Source: an uncultured Halomicronema sp. (GTDB lineage: Bacteria > Cyanobacteriota > Cyanobacteriia > Phormidesmidales > Phormidesmidaceae). From it: a stretch of 62,529 bases of DNA. The stretch spans positions 1 to 62,529 of the forward strand of contig CALCCA010000094.1 of NCBI GenBank assembly GCA_937899725.1, read 5' to 3'. Of the stretch, positions 17,632 through 26,085 are shown piece after piece (within the stretch, counting starts at the first letter, position 1; each line of letters begins with the position of its first letter). Under the pieces are notes generated by a model that saw nothing but the letters and a program-made list of their open reading frames with translations, did not search any database and was not told the DNA's origin. The translations under genes were made by a program, and so were the position numbers.

Positions 17632-18585
17632 ATGCCCAACCGTCCAATTATTTTGGGGATTGTGGGCGACAGCGCAGCGGGTAAAACCACCCTCACTCGC
17701 GGGATCGCACAGATTTTAGGTGAAGACCAAGTAACGGCTATCTGCACCGATGACTATCACCGCTACGATCGCCAGCAGCGCAAAGATATGGGGATTTCGG
17801 CGCTGCATCCTGACTGTAATTATTTAGATATTATCGAGCAGCATCTGCAACTGCTGCGAGAAGGCAAGCCAATTCTGAAGCCGATTTACAATCACACTTC
17901 AGGGATGTTTGATGCCCCGGAATACATCAAGCCCACTAAGTTTGTCATCGTTGAAGGGTTGCTGGGCTATTCGACGGCATTCGCGCGTGAATGCTACGAC
18001 GTGATGGTTTATCTGGCCCCCCCGGAAGAGTTACGGGCTCACTGGAAGATCAAACGGGATACCCGCAAACGCGGCTACACCGAAGATCAGGTGCTGGACC
18101 AGCTCAAAGCTCGGGAGCCGGATTCGGATGCCTATATTCGTCCGCAGCGTCAGTGGGCTGATGTGGTGGTGTCGTTTTATCCTCCCGATACCAACGGAGG
18201 CAGCGATGACTTGCTGCTGAACGTCAAGTTGGTGTTGCGTCCAACCATCCCCCACCCTGACTTCACGCATATTTTGGATGACACGGGCAACCATTTGGGC
18301 GACTCGATTCGTCTGGGGTTGGAACGTGATATGGGCAAGCCCGTTGATCTCTTATCCATTGATGGCCATGCGACCCAAGAGCAAGTGCAGGAACTGGAGC
18401 GCATTCTCTGTAATGAGGTGCCCTTTTTGGGGCAGTTTTGTAGCATCGAAGGGAATGAAGACATTGGTAAGCTCGTCGGCACGACGGGAGAAACGTTGCA
18501 GAGCTATCCCTTAGCCCTGACTCAGCTGTTTATCACGTATCACATGCTCAAAGCTGATAGAGTCGCCAAGCAGTTAGTGGCTTAG
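17632..18585 (+). CDS. Phosphoribulokinase-family kinase (PRK paralogue)
   Basis: 317 residues, slightly shorter than Calvin-cycle PRK (about 330). P-loop GDSAAGKT at 12-19; Asp pair in CTDDYHRYDR (38-47); KPIYNHTSGMFDAPE matches the ribulose-5-phosphate-binding block, and DTRKRGYT the kinase arginine region. Canonical cyanobacterial PRK has GDSGCGKST and a C-terminal CxxxxxC pair, which form the regulatory disulfides. Here the P-loop Cys is Ala and the C-terminal pair is absent; only the Cys before TDDYH remains. So thioredoxin/CP12 control in the usual way is unlikely. It may phosphorylate ribulose-5-phosphate or a related sugar. A good ribosome-binding site (AGGAGG) precedes ATG 17632. Followed by its own terminator. 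Confidence 0.85.
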   Translation: MPNRPIILGIVGDSAAGKTTLTRGIAQILGEDQVTAICTDDYHRYDRQQRKDMGISALHPDCNYLDIIEQHLQLLREGKPILKPIYNHTSGMFDAPEYIKPTKFVIVEGLLGYSTAFARECYDVMVYLAPPEELRAHWKIKRDTRKRGYTEDQVLDQLKAREPDSDAYIRPQRQWADVVVSFYPPDTNGGSDDLLLNVKLVLRPTIPHPDFTHILDDTGNHLGDSIRLGLERDMGKPVDLLSIDGHATQEQVQELERILCNEVPFLGQFCSIEGNEDIGKLVGTTGETLQSYPLALTQLFITYHMLKADRVAKQLVA

Positions 18586-18612
18586 TTTTTGCAGATTTGG
18601 TTGAACGTTTGG

Positions 18613-18642
18613 AGAGGCGTGGAACTGTCACGCCTCTTTTTT
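18613..18642 (+). terminator. Factor-independent terminator after the PRK-family gene
   Basis: Stem GAGGCGTG (18614-18621) and CACGCCTC (18629-18636), 7-base loop, then six T. It lies about 30 bases after the stop codon. Confidence 0.9.
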
Positions 18643-18933
18643 ATGGGAAAAATTAAAATTCTGCCCCTTCAGAAGTTCGCCAGCTCTCGCTTTGTGAGCA
18701 GTGGTTGATCGGAGCAGATGCGCTCAGGCCGGTATTCTGCCCTCACCCCTTCCCCCATCTAGTGCTCACGGGCTTTAGCAAGGACTCATGCGGACCTTAT
18801 ACATCAATCTTATTTGTTGAGAGGCGACGCCAGAAAAGTTGTCTGACTAAACAAAAGCTGATCGCGATCGCCCACTGGCCTGATGGCAACCTCCCTGTTT
18901 AAGTGTCACCCAAGCTTGCTTCCTGGGAACAGT

Positions 18934-19015
18934 CCGCCCTGCAAAGTGTTGCGAAATATTGCCAAACCGGCATGAAACCTAGGCTTGGCAATAAAACTTA
19001 AACCCTGCAGGGCGG
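18934..19015 (+). promoter_or_regulatory. Nested palindrome upstream of psaE
   Basis: Outer arms CCGCCCTGCA (18934-18943) and TGCAGGGCGG (19006-19015), inner arms TATTGCCAA (18957-18965) and TTGGCAATA (18985-18993), with AAGT/ACTT between them able to pair as well. The whole 82 bases could fold as one long interrupted hairpin, ending 76 bases before the psaE start. It has no T-tract. It could be a 5' leader structure, a protein-binding palindrome or the relic of a small mobile element. Confidence 0.5.
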
Positions 19016-19091
19016 TAATCTGAGGGTTCCGTAGTAGGCTAATGAACGAGTCATTTTATCCATAAAACTCGTTTTCAAGAGGACATTATTC

Positions 19092-19304
19092 ATGGTTCAG
19101 CGTGGTTCTACGGTCCGCATCCTACGGAAAGAATCTTACTGGTATCAAGAAACTGGCAAGGTTGCCACTATCGACCAAAGTGGTATTCGATATCCTGCTG
19201 TGGTTCGTTTTGACAAGGTCAACTATGCCGGTGTCAACACCAACAATTTTGCTCTTGAGGAGCTTTTAGAGGTAGAAGCCCCGAAGAAAAAAGCAGCTAA
19301 GTAG
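19092..19304 (+). CDS. psaE: Photosystem I subunit IV, PsaE
   Basis: 70 residues, normal for PsaE. It is a small stromal-side subunit of photosystem I with an SH3-like fold that helps ferredoxin docking and cyclic electron flow. [28 protein letters not shown] and [28 protein letters not shown] match the family along its length. The C-terminus ends in a lysine/alanine tail. An AAGAGG ribosome-binding site precedes the ATG. It heads a same-strand group psaE-mutM-ndhO. Confidence 0.97.
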   Translation: MVQRGSTVRILRKESYWYQETGKVATIDQSGIRYPAVVRFDKVNYAGVNTNNFALEELLEVEAPKKKAAK

Positions 19305-19432
19305 TCTGTTTTTTACGACTGATGATTTTGATACTGGGATGCGATCGCCCGTTTATCAGCATTTCTAAAAGGGCAATCACGGCGATATATTGGCAATGTT
19401 GTTAAATCATTTTTGACTGGATTGTTGATATT

Positions 19433-20281
19433 GTGCCGGAGCTTCCTGAAGTTGAAACAGTTTGTCGTGGCCTCAATCAAGTCACCTTAAACTATCCGAT
19501 TCGGGGTGGGCAGGTGCTGTTACCGCGCAGCATTGCCCACCCCGATTCTGTTGAGACGTTTTGGCAGGGCGTGACCAATACTCAGCTGACTCATTGGTTT
19601 CGTCGTGGCAAATATTTGCTGGCCGCTTTGCAAACTGCCGACGGCCAGCCTGGTGGGCATTTGGGCGTACACCTGCGGATGACAGGGCAGATGCTGTGGT
19701 TGTCGCCCACAGAGCCCGTTTCTAAACATTGCCGAGTCAGATTCTCCTTTGGGGATGAGCACGAACTCCGCTTTGTTGATCAGCGCACCTTTGGTCGCCT
19801 CTGGTGGGTGCCCGCCGACTCTCCTCTCGAGTCCGTGATTTCTGGCTTGGCGGCTTTGGGGCCAGAACCTTTTAGCGATCGCTTTTCGCCCGACTATCTC
19901 TACCAGGCGACTCGAGGACGGCAGCGACCCGTCAAAAATGCGCTCTTAGATCAGGCTTTGGTGGCGGGCATCGGCAACATTTATGCGGATGAGGCGCTAT
20001 TTCTCAGTCGCATTCGCCCAACTACGCTCTGTGCCCGTCTGGGCCGTCAGCGGATTACGCGCTTGCATGGGGCGATTCGCGATGCCCTAGCCGCAGGCAT
20101 TGCCCAAGGGGGCACGACCTTTAGTGACTTTCGTAACGTGCACGGCATCAATGGCAATTACGGTGGCGTGGCCAACGTTTACGATCGCGAAAACGCCCCC
20201 TGTCGCCAGTGTCAAACCCCGATTCGTCGCATTAAGCTGGCGGGGCGCTCGGCTCACTTTTGTCCCCAATGTCAGCGGTGA
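19433..20281 (+). CDS. mutM: Formamidopyrimidine-DNA glycosylase (MutM/Fpg)
   Basis: 282 residues from a GTG start. MutM removes oxidised purines such as 8-oxoguanine and nicks the DNA at the site. The catalytic N-terminus PELPEVET follows the initiator Met (Pro2 is the nucleophile, Glu3 the general acid), Lys60 in RRGKYLL is conserved, and the C-terminal zinc finger is CRQCQ...FCPQCQ. A GIGNIYADEALF block marks the H2TH region. It follows psaE by 128 bases; a psaE-fpg neighbourhood has been reported in other cyanobacteria, and repair of oxidative damage near a photosystem gene makes physiological sense. Confidence 0.96.
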   Translation: MPELPEVETVCRGLNQVTLNYPIRGGQVLLPRSIAHPDSVETFWQGVTNTQLTHWFRRGKYLLAALQTADGQPGGHLGVHLRMTGQMLWLSPTEPVSKHCRVRFSFGDEHELRFVDQRTFGRLWWVPADSPLESVISGLAALGPEPFSDRFSPDYLYQATRGRQRPVKNALLDQALVAGIGNIYADEALFLSRIRPTTLCARLGRQRITRLHGAIRDALAAGIAQGGTTFSDFRNVHGINGNYGGVANVYDRENAPCRQCQTPIRRIKLAGRSAHFCPQCQR

Positions 20282-20334
20282 GAGGCGACGGTTTACAATA
20301 ATCTAGACCCTAAAATTGAAGGTGCGATCGCATC

Positions 20335-20556
20335 ATGGCAGCGACCCTTAAGCGTGGTGATCTCGTGCGGGCAGTCCGCGACAAGCTGGAAGATAGCGTC
20401 GAGGCAAAGGCCAGCGATACTCGGTTTCCGCCATACCTGTTTGAATCTCAAGGCGAAATCTTAGAAACCCGTGATGACTATGCCCTAGTCATGTTTGGCA
20501 AAGTGCCTACTCCCAACATTTGGCTGCGGCTCGATCAGCTCGAAAAGTTCGAATAG
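20335..20556 (+). CDS. ndhO: NAD(P)H-quinone oxidoreductase subunit O
   Basis: 73 residues, normal length for NdhO, an oxygenic-photosynthesis-specific peripheral subunit of NDH-1. NDH-1 carries electrons from ferredoxin to plastoquinone in respiration and cyclic flow. Sequence landmarks are [17 protein letters not shown] at the start and [37 protein letters not shown] at the end. It lies 53 bases after mutM on the same strand. Confidence 0.95.
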   Translation: MAATLKRGDLVRAVRDKLEDSVEAKASDTRFPPYLFESQGEILETRDDYALVMFGKVPTPNIWLRLDQLEKFE

Positions 20557-20718
20557 GTCACACGGATGAGCCCTTGGCGATGGGCGGAGTCAGTCTCAAA
20601 AAAACACCACCATTGAGTTACGGGGCCTCTGTCCGCAGGCTGCGGTTAATCGACGCCGGGGTGCGGCGGGTTACTGGATGCGCCCTGACGTTTACTGCTC
20701 ACCGACACCGGAGCGCTA

Positions 20719-21429
20719 ATGCTTAGAGCTTTCTTGCGACCTCGGGTGTGGGTCTGGCTGCTGTTGTTAGGCATGGCCCTGTGGACTAGCAGCCTCACCA
20801 CCCAGCTCTATCGTCACAGCCGGCAACCGGTCGATGCCAGGTTGGTTTTGGGTGGCAGCATTCGCCGCGAAATTGTGGTGGCTGAATCGGTCGCCCAGGG
20901 CAATGATTTGCCTGTGCTGATTTCCCACGGTGCCCAACCGCCCTGTACTCGCATCGTATTCGAGCGTGCGGCTGCTCCAGTGGATAATGTATGGCTCGAA
21001 ACCTGTGCGGAATCGACCTTTGACAATTATCGCTATAGCTTACCGACGTTAAAAAAGTGGCAGGTTCACCGTGTCGCCGTGATCACTTCACCCACTCATT
21101 TACCCAGGGCCGCCTGGCTGGCGAAGCTCTTACTCGGCAGTCATGGTATCTGGGTTGACATGCAGCTAGTTGAAGAGATGGGGGTGCCTGGCAACACTGA
21201 AAATCCTCTTAAAACCCTATTGGATGTGGGGCGATCGCTGATTTGGGTCTTCATCAGCCAGGTTTACCAACCGACCTGCTCAAGCGTTTTTCCTTTAGCC
21301 TCAGTAGACCTGACTCAATGGCGACAGCAAGGGTTTACCTGTGAACACCAGGCAGATATTGACCGTTCGATGGGGCCTGTAGAAGGGGCAAAGTTAGCGA
21401 CTTTTGATGGTGGCAGCTGGCCCCTCTAA
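20719..21429 (+). CDS. YdcF-family (DUF218) membrane-anchored protein
   Basis: 236 residues with one N-terminal membrane segment (VWVWLLLLGMALWTSSLTTQ, about 10-29). The rest has the DUF218 pattern: LVLGGSIRREIVVAESVAQG, ISHGAQPPCTRIV, a CAESTFDNYRYSLPTLKK block and VAVITSPTHLPRAAWLAK. YdcF relatives are implicated in envelope processes in other bacteria and the fold resembles a SAM-binding Rossmann domain, but no reaction is established. The C-terminal 90 residues are less conserved. It ends 12 bases before the convergent Ycf66 gene. Confidence 0.8.
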   Translation: MLRAFLRPRVWVWLLLLGMALWTSSLTTQLYRHSRQPVDARLVLGGSIRREIVVAESVAQGNDLPVLISHGAQPPCTRIVFERAAAPVDNVWLETCAESTFDNYRYSLPTLKKWQVHRVAVITSPTHLPRAAWLAKLLLGSHGIWVDMQLVEEMGVPGNTENPLKTLLDVGRSLIWVFISQVYQPTCSSVFPLASVDLTQWRQQGFTCEHQADIDRSMGPVEGAKLATFDGGSWPL

Positions 21430-21441
21430 ATGAATTGCCAA

Positions 21442-22299
21442 TTAGTAACGGCTGCCATAATCTGGAGCTGGTCGGTCAGATTCACCATTATTCGGATAGT
21501 TGACGGGGCGATAGTCAACATAACTGTCGTCACCATTGCCGTTAGAGCGGGGATACGAAGTCGGCTCGGTAGGGGAATGGCTGCTATACCCGCTGTATGT
21601 GTCTGATGACTCTGAGTAGCTATCAGAATTGGCCGCGTAGCCTGAGGCTGACTCATCCCACCCACGACTGGGTGAATCAGTTCCGTAGCGGCTATCGGTA
21701 GATTTAGGGCGGCGGCGGCGAATGCGATCGCTGCTGGGCTTTAACCGCTCAACCGGGCGCTCAGCGCTCGGGGCTGAGCGGTCAGTATATCGCTCTAGAT
21801 CGTCGCTGTAGGGGGCATCGTATCCACCGTCGTAATAGTCTGAGCGACGCGGTGTCGGTTCTTCACGGCCTCCAATCATGCGCCGGTCTTCCGGGAAACG
21901 GGGGCGATAAGGCCCGTCGTTATCAATTTCGGCCCGCACGTTCATGCGCTCTCGGTCGCTACGATATTCCGGTTTCCGACTGGGGCGATAATACTCTCCC
22001 CGAGCGGGTGCCTCGTTAACGGCTTGAGCAACGTAGCCGCCTTTGGGCGATCGCGAATAGATATTCTCAATGGTGATGGCAATGAGCATGCCAGCCATCA
22101 ATAACTGCTGAAAAGACGCGAGCAGTTCCATATTTAAGTGGCCGAGCAAAAAGACGCCCGAAATCAACCACAGCACGGCATAGACCTTATCCGAATCGCG
22201 CCCGTAGCCCGGCTTGAGTTTATCTAAAAAGAACAGTGCAACCCCTCCGAGGATCAAGACAATACCAATTAGGAGTGGAACTGGCGTACCGAAATTCAC
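21442..22299 (-). CDS. ycf66: Ycf66-family membrane protein
   Basis: 285 residues. Residues 1-85 match the Ycf66 N-terminal region, with three hydrophobic segments (about 7-25, 41-58, 60-80) and the linker DKLKPGYGRDSDKVYAVLWL. The remaining 200 residues are low-complexity, charged, rich in Arg, Asp, Ser, Tyr and Pro (PYRPRFPEDRR, ESSDTYSGYSSHSPTEP) and probably disordered. Ycf66 occurs in cyanobacteria and some plastids; its function is unknown. Confidence 0.8.
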   Translation of the reverse strand: MNFGTPVPLLIGIVLILGGVALFFLDKLKPGYGRDSDKVYAVLWLISGVFLLGHLNMELLASFQQLLMAGMLIAITIENIYSRSPKGGYVAQAVNEAPARGEYYRPSRKPEYRSDRERMNVRAEIDNDGPYRPRFPEDRRMIGGREEPTPRRSDYYDGGYDAPYSDDLERYTDRSAPSAERPVERLKPSSDRIRRRRPKSTDSRYGTDSPSRGWDESASGYAANSDSYSESSDTYSGYSSHSPTEPTSYPRSNGNGDDSYVDYRPVNYPNNGESDRPAPDYGSRY

Positions 22300-22705
22300 A
22301 GGAAATTCCTCTCAGAATAGAGACTCAACGAAGGCGATGTGGCTTGGCTCATCAAGGCTGATGTCTGCCAACCAGTGGCGTTAAGTTGACGATGACCAGA
22401 CTCGATCTGGCTCCCAACCGACCACTCACAGCTTGACTCGGCTGACGGCGGATTGATGGCATGGTCACATGCTAACGGACTTTTCCGGGCTTTCAAAGGA
22501 TTTCTCGGCTGTGAGAACATGAGTCACGACCCTCTCAAAAGCGGAGAGATGATTTGGCGCCAATGAACGCTACCGGTGCAATCGGGACTGCGCGTGGGCT
22601 GGCCGCCTTCTATGCATATGCTCAATCGAGCTCAACGCTACTGCTAATTACTGGCTTGTCACCGTCTGACTGTCACGGTAAGACTATCTGCCCGCACCAT
22701 ACAAA

Positions 22706-22737
22706 AAGGAGAAACCCCAATAACTGAGCTTCTCCTT
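22706..22737 (-). terminator. Terminator of psbX
   Basis: AAGGAGAA (22706-22713) pairs with TTCTCCTT (22730-22737). Read on the minus strand the hairpin is followed by a short T-run, and it starts about 32 bases after the psbX stop. Confidence 0.7.
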
Positions 22738-22769
22738 CTGTAAAATTGGTCATCTGAACTGGAGACAAA

Positions 22770-22889
22770 TCACTGGCGCTGAATTTTGTCTCTTTGACTA
22801 ATGAAAACCAAAAAGATGGTCGCTGGAACCACCACGATGATGGTGCCTGCCAAGAGGCTCAACAGAAAGTTGGTCAAAGAAGGTGTCAT
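22770..22889 (-). CDS. psbX: Photosystem II protein PsbX
   Basis: A 39-residue gene found by reading the minus strand directly; ATG at 22889, stop TGA at 22770-22772. The product starts [20 protein letters not shown], continues as one membrane helix and ends [11 protein letters not shown]. This matches PsbX in length, in the MTPSL start and in the SQRD block after the helix. PsbX is a single-span low-molecular-weight subunit of the photosystem II core near cytochrome b559 and the QB site. It is monocistronic, with a hairpin terminator downstream. Confidence 0.92.
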   Translation of the reverse strand: MTPSLTNFLLSLLAGTIIVVVPATIFLVFISQRDKIQRQ

Positions 22890-23219
22890 GATTCGCAGAT
22901 TTTTAAATAAACCGACTACTGTAAGTGTATCTTACGCCTTAACAAGTTTCTGAAAAGATATTAAAAGGCTGCCTGGTCGGGTTTTTAGCCTTGTCTGATC
23001 ATGCTCTCAGAGGATACTTGCCGCGCTGGCGCACTGGCTAGCGGTTGGGGGACCGCCGAATGAAGACAAAACTCGCCCTTCTATATCCTGAAGGCTGATT
23101 TCAGAGCTCGTATGCCTTATTGTTGATAAGCTCTTGACAAATATGTGGGTCTCTATAAATTGAGGGATGCGCAGGATGCCACTATCTGCTCTGACAAGGC
23201 AGTGCTCAAGGCAAAATAG
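22890..23219. other. Divergent promoter region of psbX and the cyclase gene
   Basis: About 330 bases. Upstream of psbX the sequence is AT-rich (for example AACAAGTTTCTG near 22938), and near the cyclase start an AT-rich stretch occurs around 23130-23165. No defined operator, RNA or repeat was recognised. Confidence 0.4.
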
Positions 23220-24830
23220 ATGAGAAATCTTGTTTGGAAAAACAATGTTGGCCTGCGGGCAGATAACCTCTCCCTAAGCGCGATGAAGGAAACGTGGGTT
23301 TTGAGCAACCAGGCAGAGCCACTAAACACTCATGTGAATGCTAATCGAGCAGGTGATCAGACCCTTCTCTTGATTCATCGTGCCTCAGATACTGTGCAGC
23401 ACTTAACCGAATCCCTTGAGCACTTTAACTACCGGGTTGAAGCGATCGCCCACACCGATATTCAGCCATCGTTTCTCCAGTCTCATCAAGTCAAACTGGT
23501 GTTGCTAGAGGCGCAGCTGTTTAGCGATAGTGGCTATGAGTTTTGCCACACCCTCAAGCAGGCTCGCAGCAGTCGGGATATTCCGGTCATTGTGTTAGGC
23601 GATCGCGACCCTCAACAGGTCGCCACGGCCTTTGCGGCCGGGGCCGATGACTATGTCGGGGTCCCCTTTGCGATGCCTGAAGTGGTGGCTCGCGTGCAGG
23701 CGCGGTTGAGTGGCTATCAGCGTCGTCAACAGTTGAGCCAGCAAAACCAACTGCTGCTAGATGAAGTCCGCGAGCGCAAGCAAACGGAAGATGCTTTGCG
23801 ACAGACCGAAGATAAATATCGCCGCATTTTTGAGAATGCCACCGAAGGCATTTTTCAAAGTAGCATTGCGGGTACGTATATCAGCGTGAATCCGGCTCTG
23901 GCGCAGATCTATGGCTATGATTCGCCAGAAGACTTGATCGAAAATCTCACCGATATTGGCGCTTCACTGTATGTGCAGCCCAAACGGCGGGATGAGCTGG
24001 TGGTTTATCTGCAGCAGTTCGAGAAAATTGTCGGGGCAGAGTCAGAAATCTTTCGCAAAGACGGCAGCAAAATCTGGATTAGCGAGACGATTCGCAAGGT
24101 GTATGACGAGGACGATCAGTTTTCCTATTACGAAGGCATCGTGCACGATATCACTGAGCGACGCAGTATGGAGATGGAACTGCGACAGCAGCGGAAACAA
24201 GCCGATCGCCTCTTGGTAAACATCCTGCCTTATCAGATTGCTCAACGCTTAAAAACTGGCCCCCGCACTATCGCCGAAAGTTTTGATGAGGTCACAGTTT
24301 TGTTCGCCGATTTGGTGCAATTTACGGCGGCATCAAACGCAATGGAACCGAAAGAACTGGTCGATCTCCTGAATCAAGTCTTTTCGACCTTCGATCGCTT
24401 GGCTGAGCAACACGGCTTAGAAAAGATCAAAACCATTGGCGATGCCTACATGGCGGCGGCCGGGTTGCCCTTACCCCGCCCTGATCATATTGATGTTGTC
24501 GCCCACATGGCGCTGGATATGCAAAAAGCGATCGCCGATTTCACGCGCCCGGATGGCACGCCCTTTCAGCTCAGAATTGGCATCAGCACGGGGCCGGTGA
24601 TTGCGGGCGTGATTGGCATGCGCAAGTTTGCCTATGACCTGTGGGGCGACACGGTGAATTTGGCAAGCCGTATGGAGACGACGGGGGCAGCTGAACGGAT
24701 TCAAGTGACGCCCGAAATTTATGAGCGCTTGCATCATCGCTATAACTTTGAAGCTCGCGGGGGCGGCGTGTTTGTGAAAGGCCGAGGCCAAATGGATAGC
24801 TATTGGCTGACGGGCCGCAAACATCGCTGA
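23220..24830 (+). CDS. Adenylate cyclase with degenerate receiver and PAS domains
   Basis: 536 residues. Order: receiver-like domain (about 46-165), short coiled linker, PAS with PAC end (about 197-315, closing with GIVHDITERRSME), class III cyclase (about 350-530). The cyclase has both metal Asp residues (D364 in LFADLVQFT, D408 in KTIGDAYM), the adenine-selective Lys404 and Asp473 (FAYDLWGD), and the transition-state Asn480 and Arg484 (VNLASRM), so it should make cAMP. The receiver lacks the acidic pair near its start and has Glu97 (LVLLEAQL) where the phosphorylated Asp is expected, so phosphorelay input is unlikely. PAS may sense light, oxygen or a ligand. An alternative ATG lies at 23283. 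Confidence 0.9.
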   Translation: MRNLVWKNNVGLRADNLSLSAMKETWVLSNQAEPLNTHVNANRAGDQTLLLIHRASDTVQHLTESLEHFNYRVEAIAHTDIQPSFLQSHQVKLVLLEAQLFSDSGYEFCHTLKQARSSRDIPVIVLGDRDPQQVATAFAAGADDYVGVPFAMPEVVARVQARLSGYQRRQQLSQQNQLLLDEVRERKQTEDALRQTEDKYRRIFENATEGIFQSSIAGTYISVNPALAQIYGYDSPEDLIENLTDIGASLYVQPKRRDELVVYLQQFEKIVGAESEIFRKDGSKIWISETIRKVYDEDDQFSYYEGIVHDITERRSMEMELRQQRKQADRLLVNILPYQIAQRLKTGPRTIAESFDEVTVLFADLVQFTAASNAMEPKELVDLLNQVFSTFDRLAEQHGLEKIKTIGDAYMAAAGLPLPRPDHIDVVAHMALDMQKAIADFTRPDGTPFQLRIGISTGPVIAGVIGMRKFAYDLWGDTVNLASRMETTGAAERIQVTPEIYERLHHRYNFEARGGGVFVKGRGQMDSYWLTGRKHR

Positions 24831-24872
24831 TGACCTCTGTCATACTGGTAGAGCTCTGTTTGCACTCCGGTT

Positions 24873-25967
24873 ATGGTTCGGCTTTCTGCGGCGCTCTGTC
24901 AAAAACTATCTACGCCTTTAAAGATTGGCCCGGTGGTGGTCAACAGTCGCGTGCTGCAGTCGCCGCTCTCTGGAGTGACGGATAAGGTCTTTCGGCGGTT
25001 GGTGCGGCGCTATGCTCCCACCTCAATGATGTATACCGAAATGGTGCACGCGGCGGGAGTCTGTCACGTGGATACGCTGCCTCAAATTATGGAGGTTGAT
25101 CCCGACGAGCATCCCATCAGCATTCAGCTCTTCGACTGCCGTCCCGACTTTTTGGCCGATGCGGCCCAGCGTGCTGTCGGCGAGGGAGCTGACACGATTG
25201 ATATCAATATGGGGTGCCCGGTCAACAAAATCACCCGCAAAGGGGGCGGCTCGTCTTTGCTCAAAGATCCTGATATGGCTGTGATGCTGGCCCGCACGTT
25301 AGTCGAGGCCGTGAGCGTTCCCGTTTCGGTTAAAACGCGCATTGGTTGGGATGACAATCAGATCAATGCCGTAGATTTTGCCCGTCGTTTGGAAGATACC
25401 GGGATTCAAATGCTGACGCTGCATGGTCGTACCCGCGCCCAGGGCTATAACGGCCCGGCTCGCTGGGATTGGATTGGCCGGGTCAAAGCCGCGTTGTCGA
25501 TTCCGGTGATTGCGAACGGCGATATTGACTCTGTCGAAGCGGCGGTGCGGTGTCTTGAGCAAACGCAAGCCGATGGGGTGATGTGCTCTCGAGGCACGCT
25601 CGGCTATCCGTTTTTGGTGGGCGAGATTGATTACTATCTCAAAACGGGCGATCGCCTGCCCGCCCCCACCGCCATTGACCGGTTGCTGTGTGCTCAAGAG
25701 CACTTGCGGCTGATTGCTGATTACAAAGGTTATCGCGGCATTTGCCAAGCCCGCAAACACATGACTTGGTATGTCAAAGGCTTTGCGGGCGCCGCCACTT
25801 TACGCGAAGCACTCTGTCGCATTGAGTCTGTTGAGCAGGGTGAAGATTATCTGCAGGCCGCGATCGCTGACCTTGAATCACAGAGCGAAACGGCATGCCT
25901 TTGGTCGCTCGCTATCCCTGGGCAAAGCACCCCGCCGCCCGCCGATGGGCAACCGATTCTCACATAA
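24873..25967 (+). CDS. dusB: tRNA-dihydrouridine synthase, DusB type
   Basis: 364 residues. Dus enzymes use FMN and NADPH to reduce uridines in tRNA D-loops. Motifs: LQSPLSGVTDKVFRRLVRRY at the N-terminus (FMN phosphate loop), INMGCPVNKITRKGGGSSLLKDP with the catalytic Cys (about residue 114), VKTRIGW, LHGRTRAQGYNGPARWDWIG and IANGDI, then the helical tRNA-binding domain with HMTWYVKGFAG. The last 35 residues after about 330 are not conserved. It lies 42 bases after the cyclase gene and may share its transcript. Confidence 0.92.
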   Translation: MVRLSAALCQKLSTPLKIGPVVVNSRVLQSPLSGVTDKVFRRLVRRYAPTSMMYTEMVHAAGVCHVDTLPQIMEVDPDEHPISIQLFDCRPDFLADAAQRAVGEGADTIDINMGCPVNKITRKGGGSSLLKDPDMAVMLARTLVEAVSVPVSVKTRIGWDDNQINAVDFARRLEDTGIQMLTLHGRTRAQGYNGPARWDWIGRVKAALSIPVIANGDIDSVEAAVRCLEQTQADGVMCSRGTLGYPFLVGEIDYYLKTGDRLPAPTAIDRLLCAQEHLRLIADYKGYRGICQARKHMTWYVKGFAGAATLREALCRIESVEQGEDYLQAAIADLESQSETACLWSLAIPGQSTPPPADGQPILT

Positions 25968-26085
25968 GTTAACGCCGACCCGGTGAGCGACCGGTTTTTT
26001 GGCTACCATGATCGGTAACCTTGCCTCGGCATGATCGGTTTGGTCATGTAAACTCTGAGGTAACTTGAGTGTCATTTGAGTGTTC

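Noticed and set aside
18705-18902. Plus-strand open frame of 65 codons between the PRK-family gene and psaE
   Set aside because: Translation shows no family features; probably chance.
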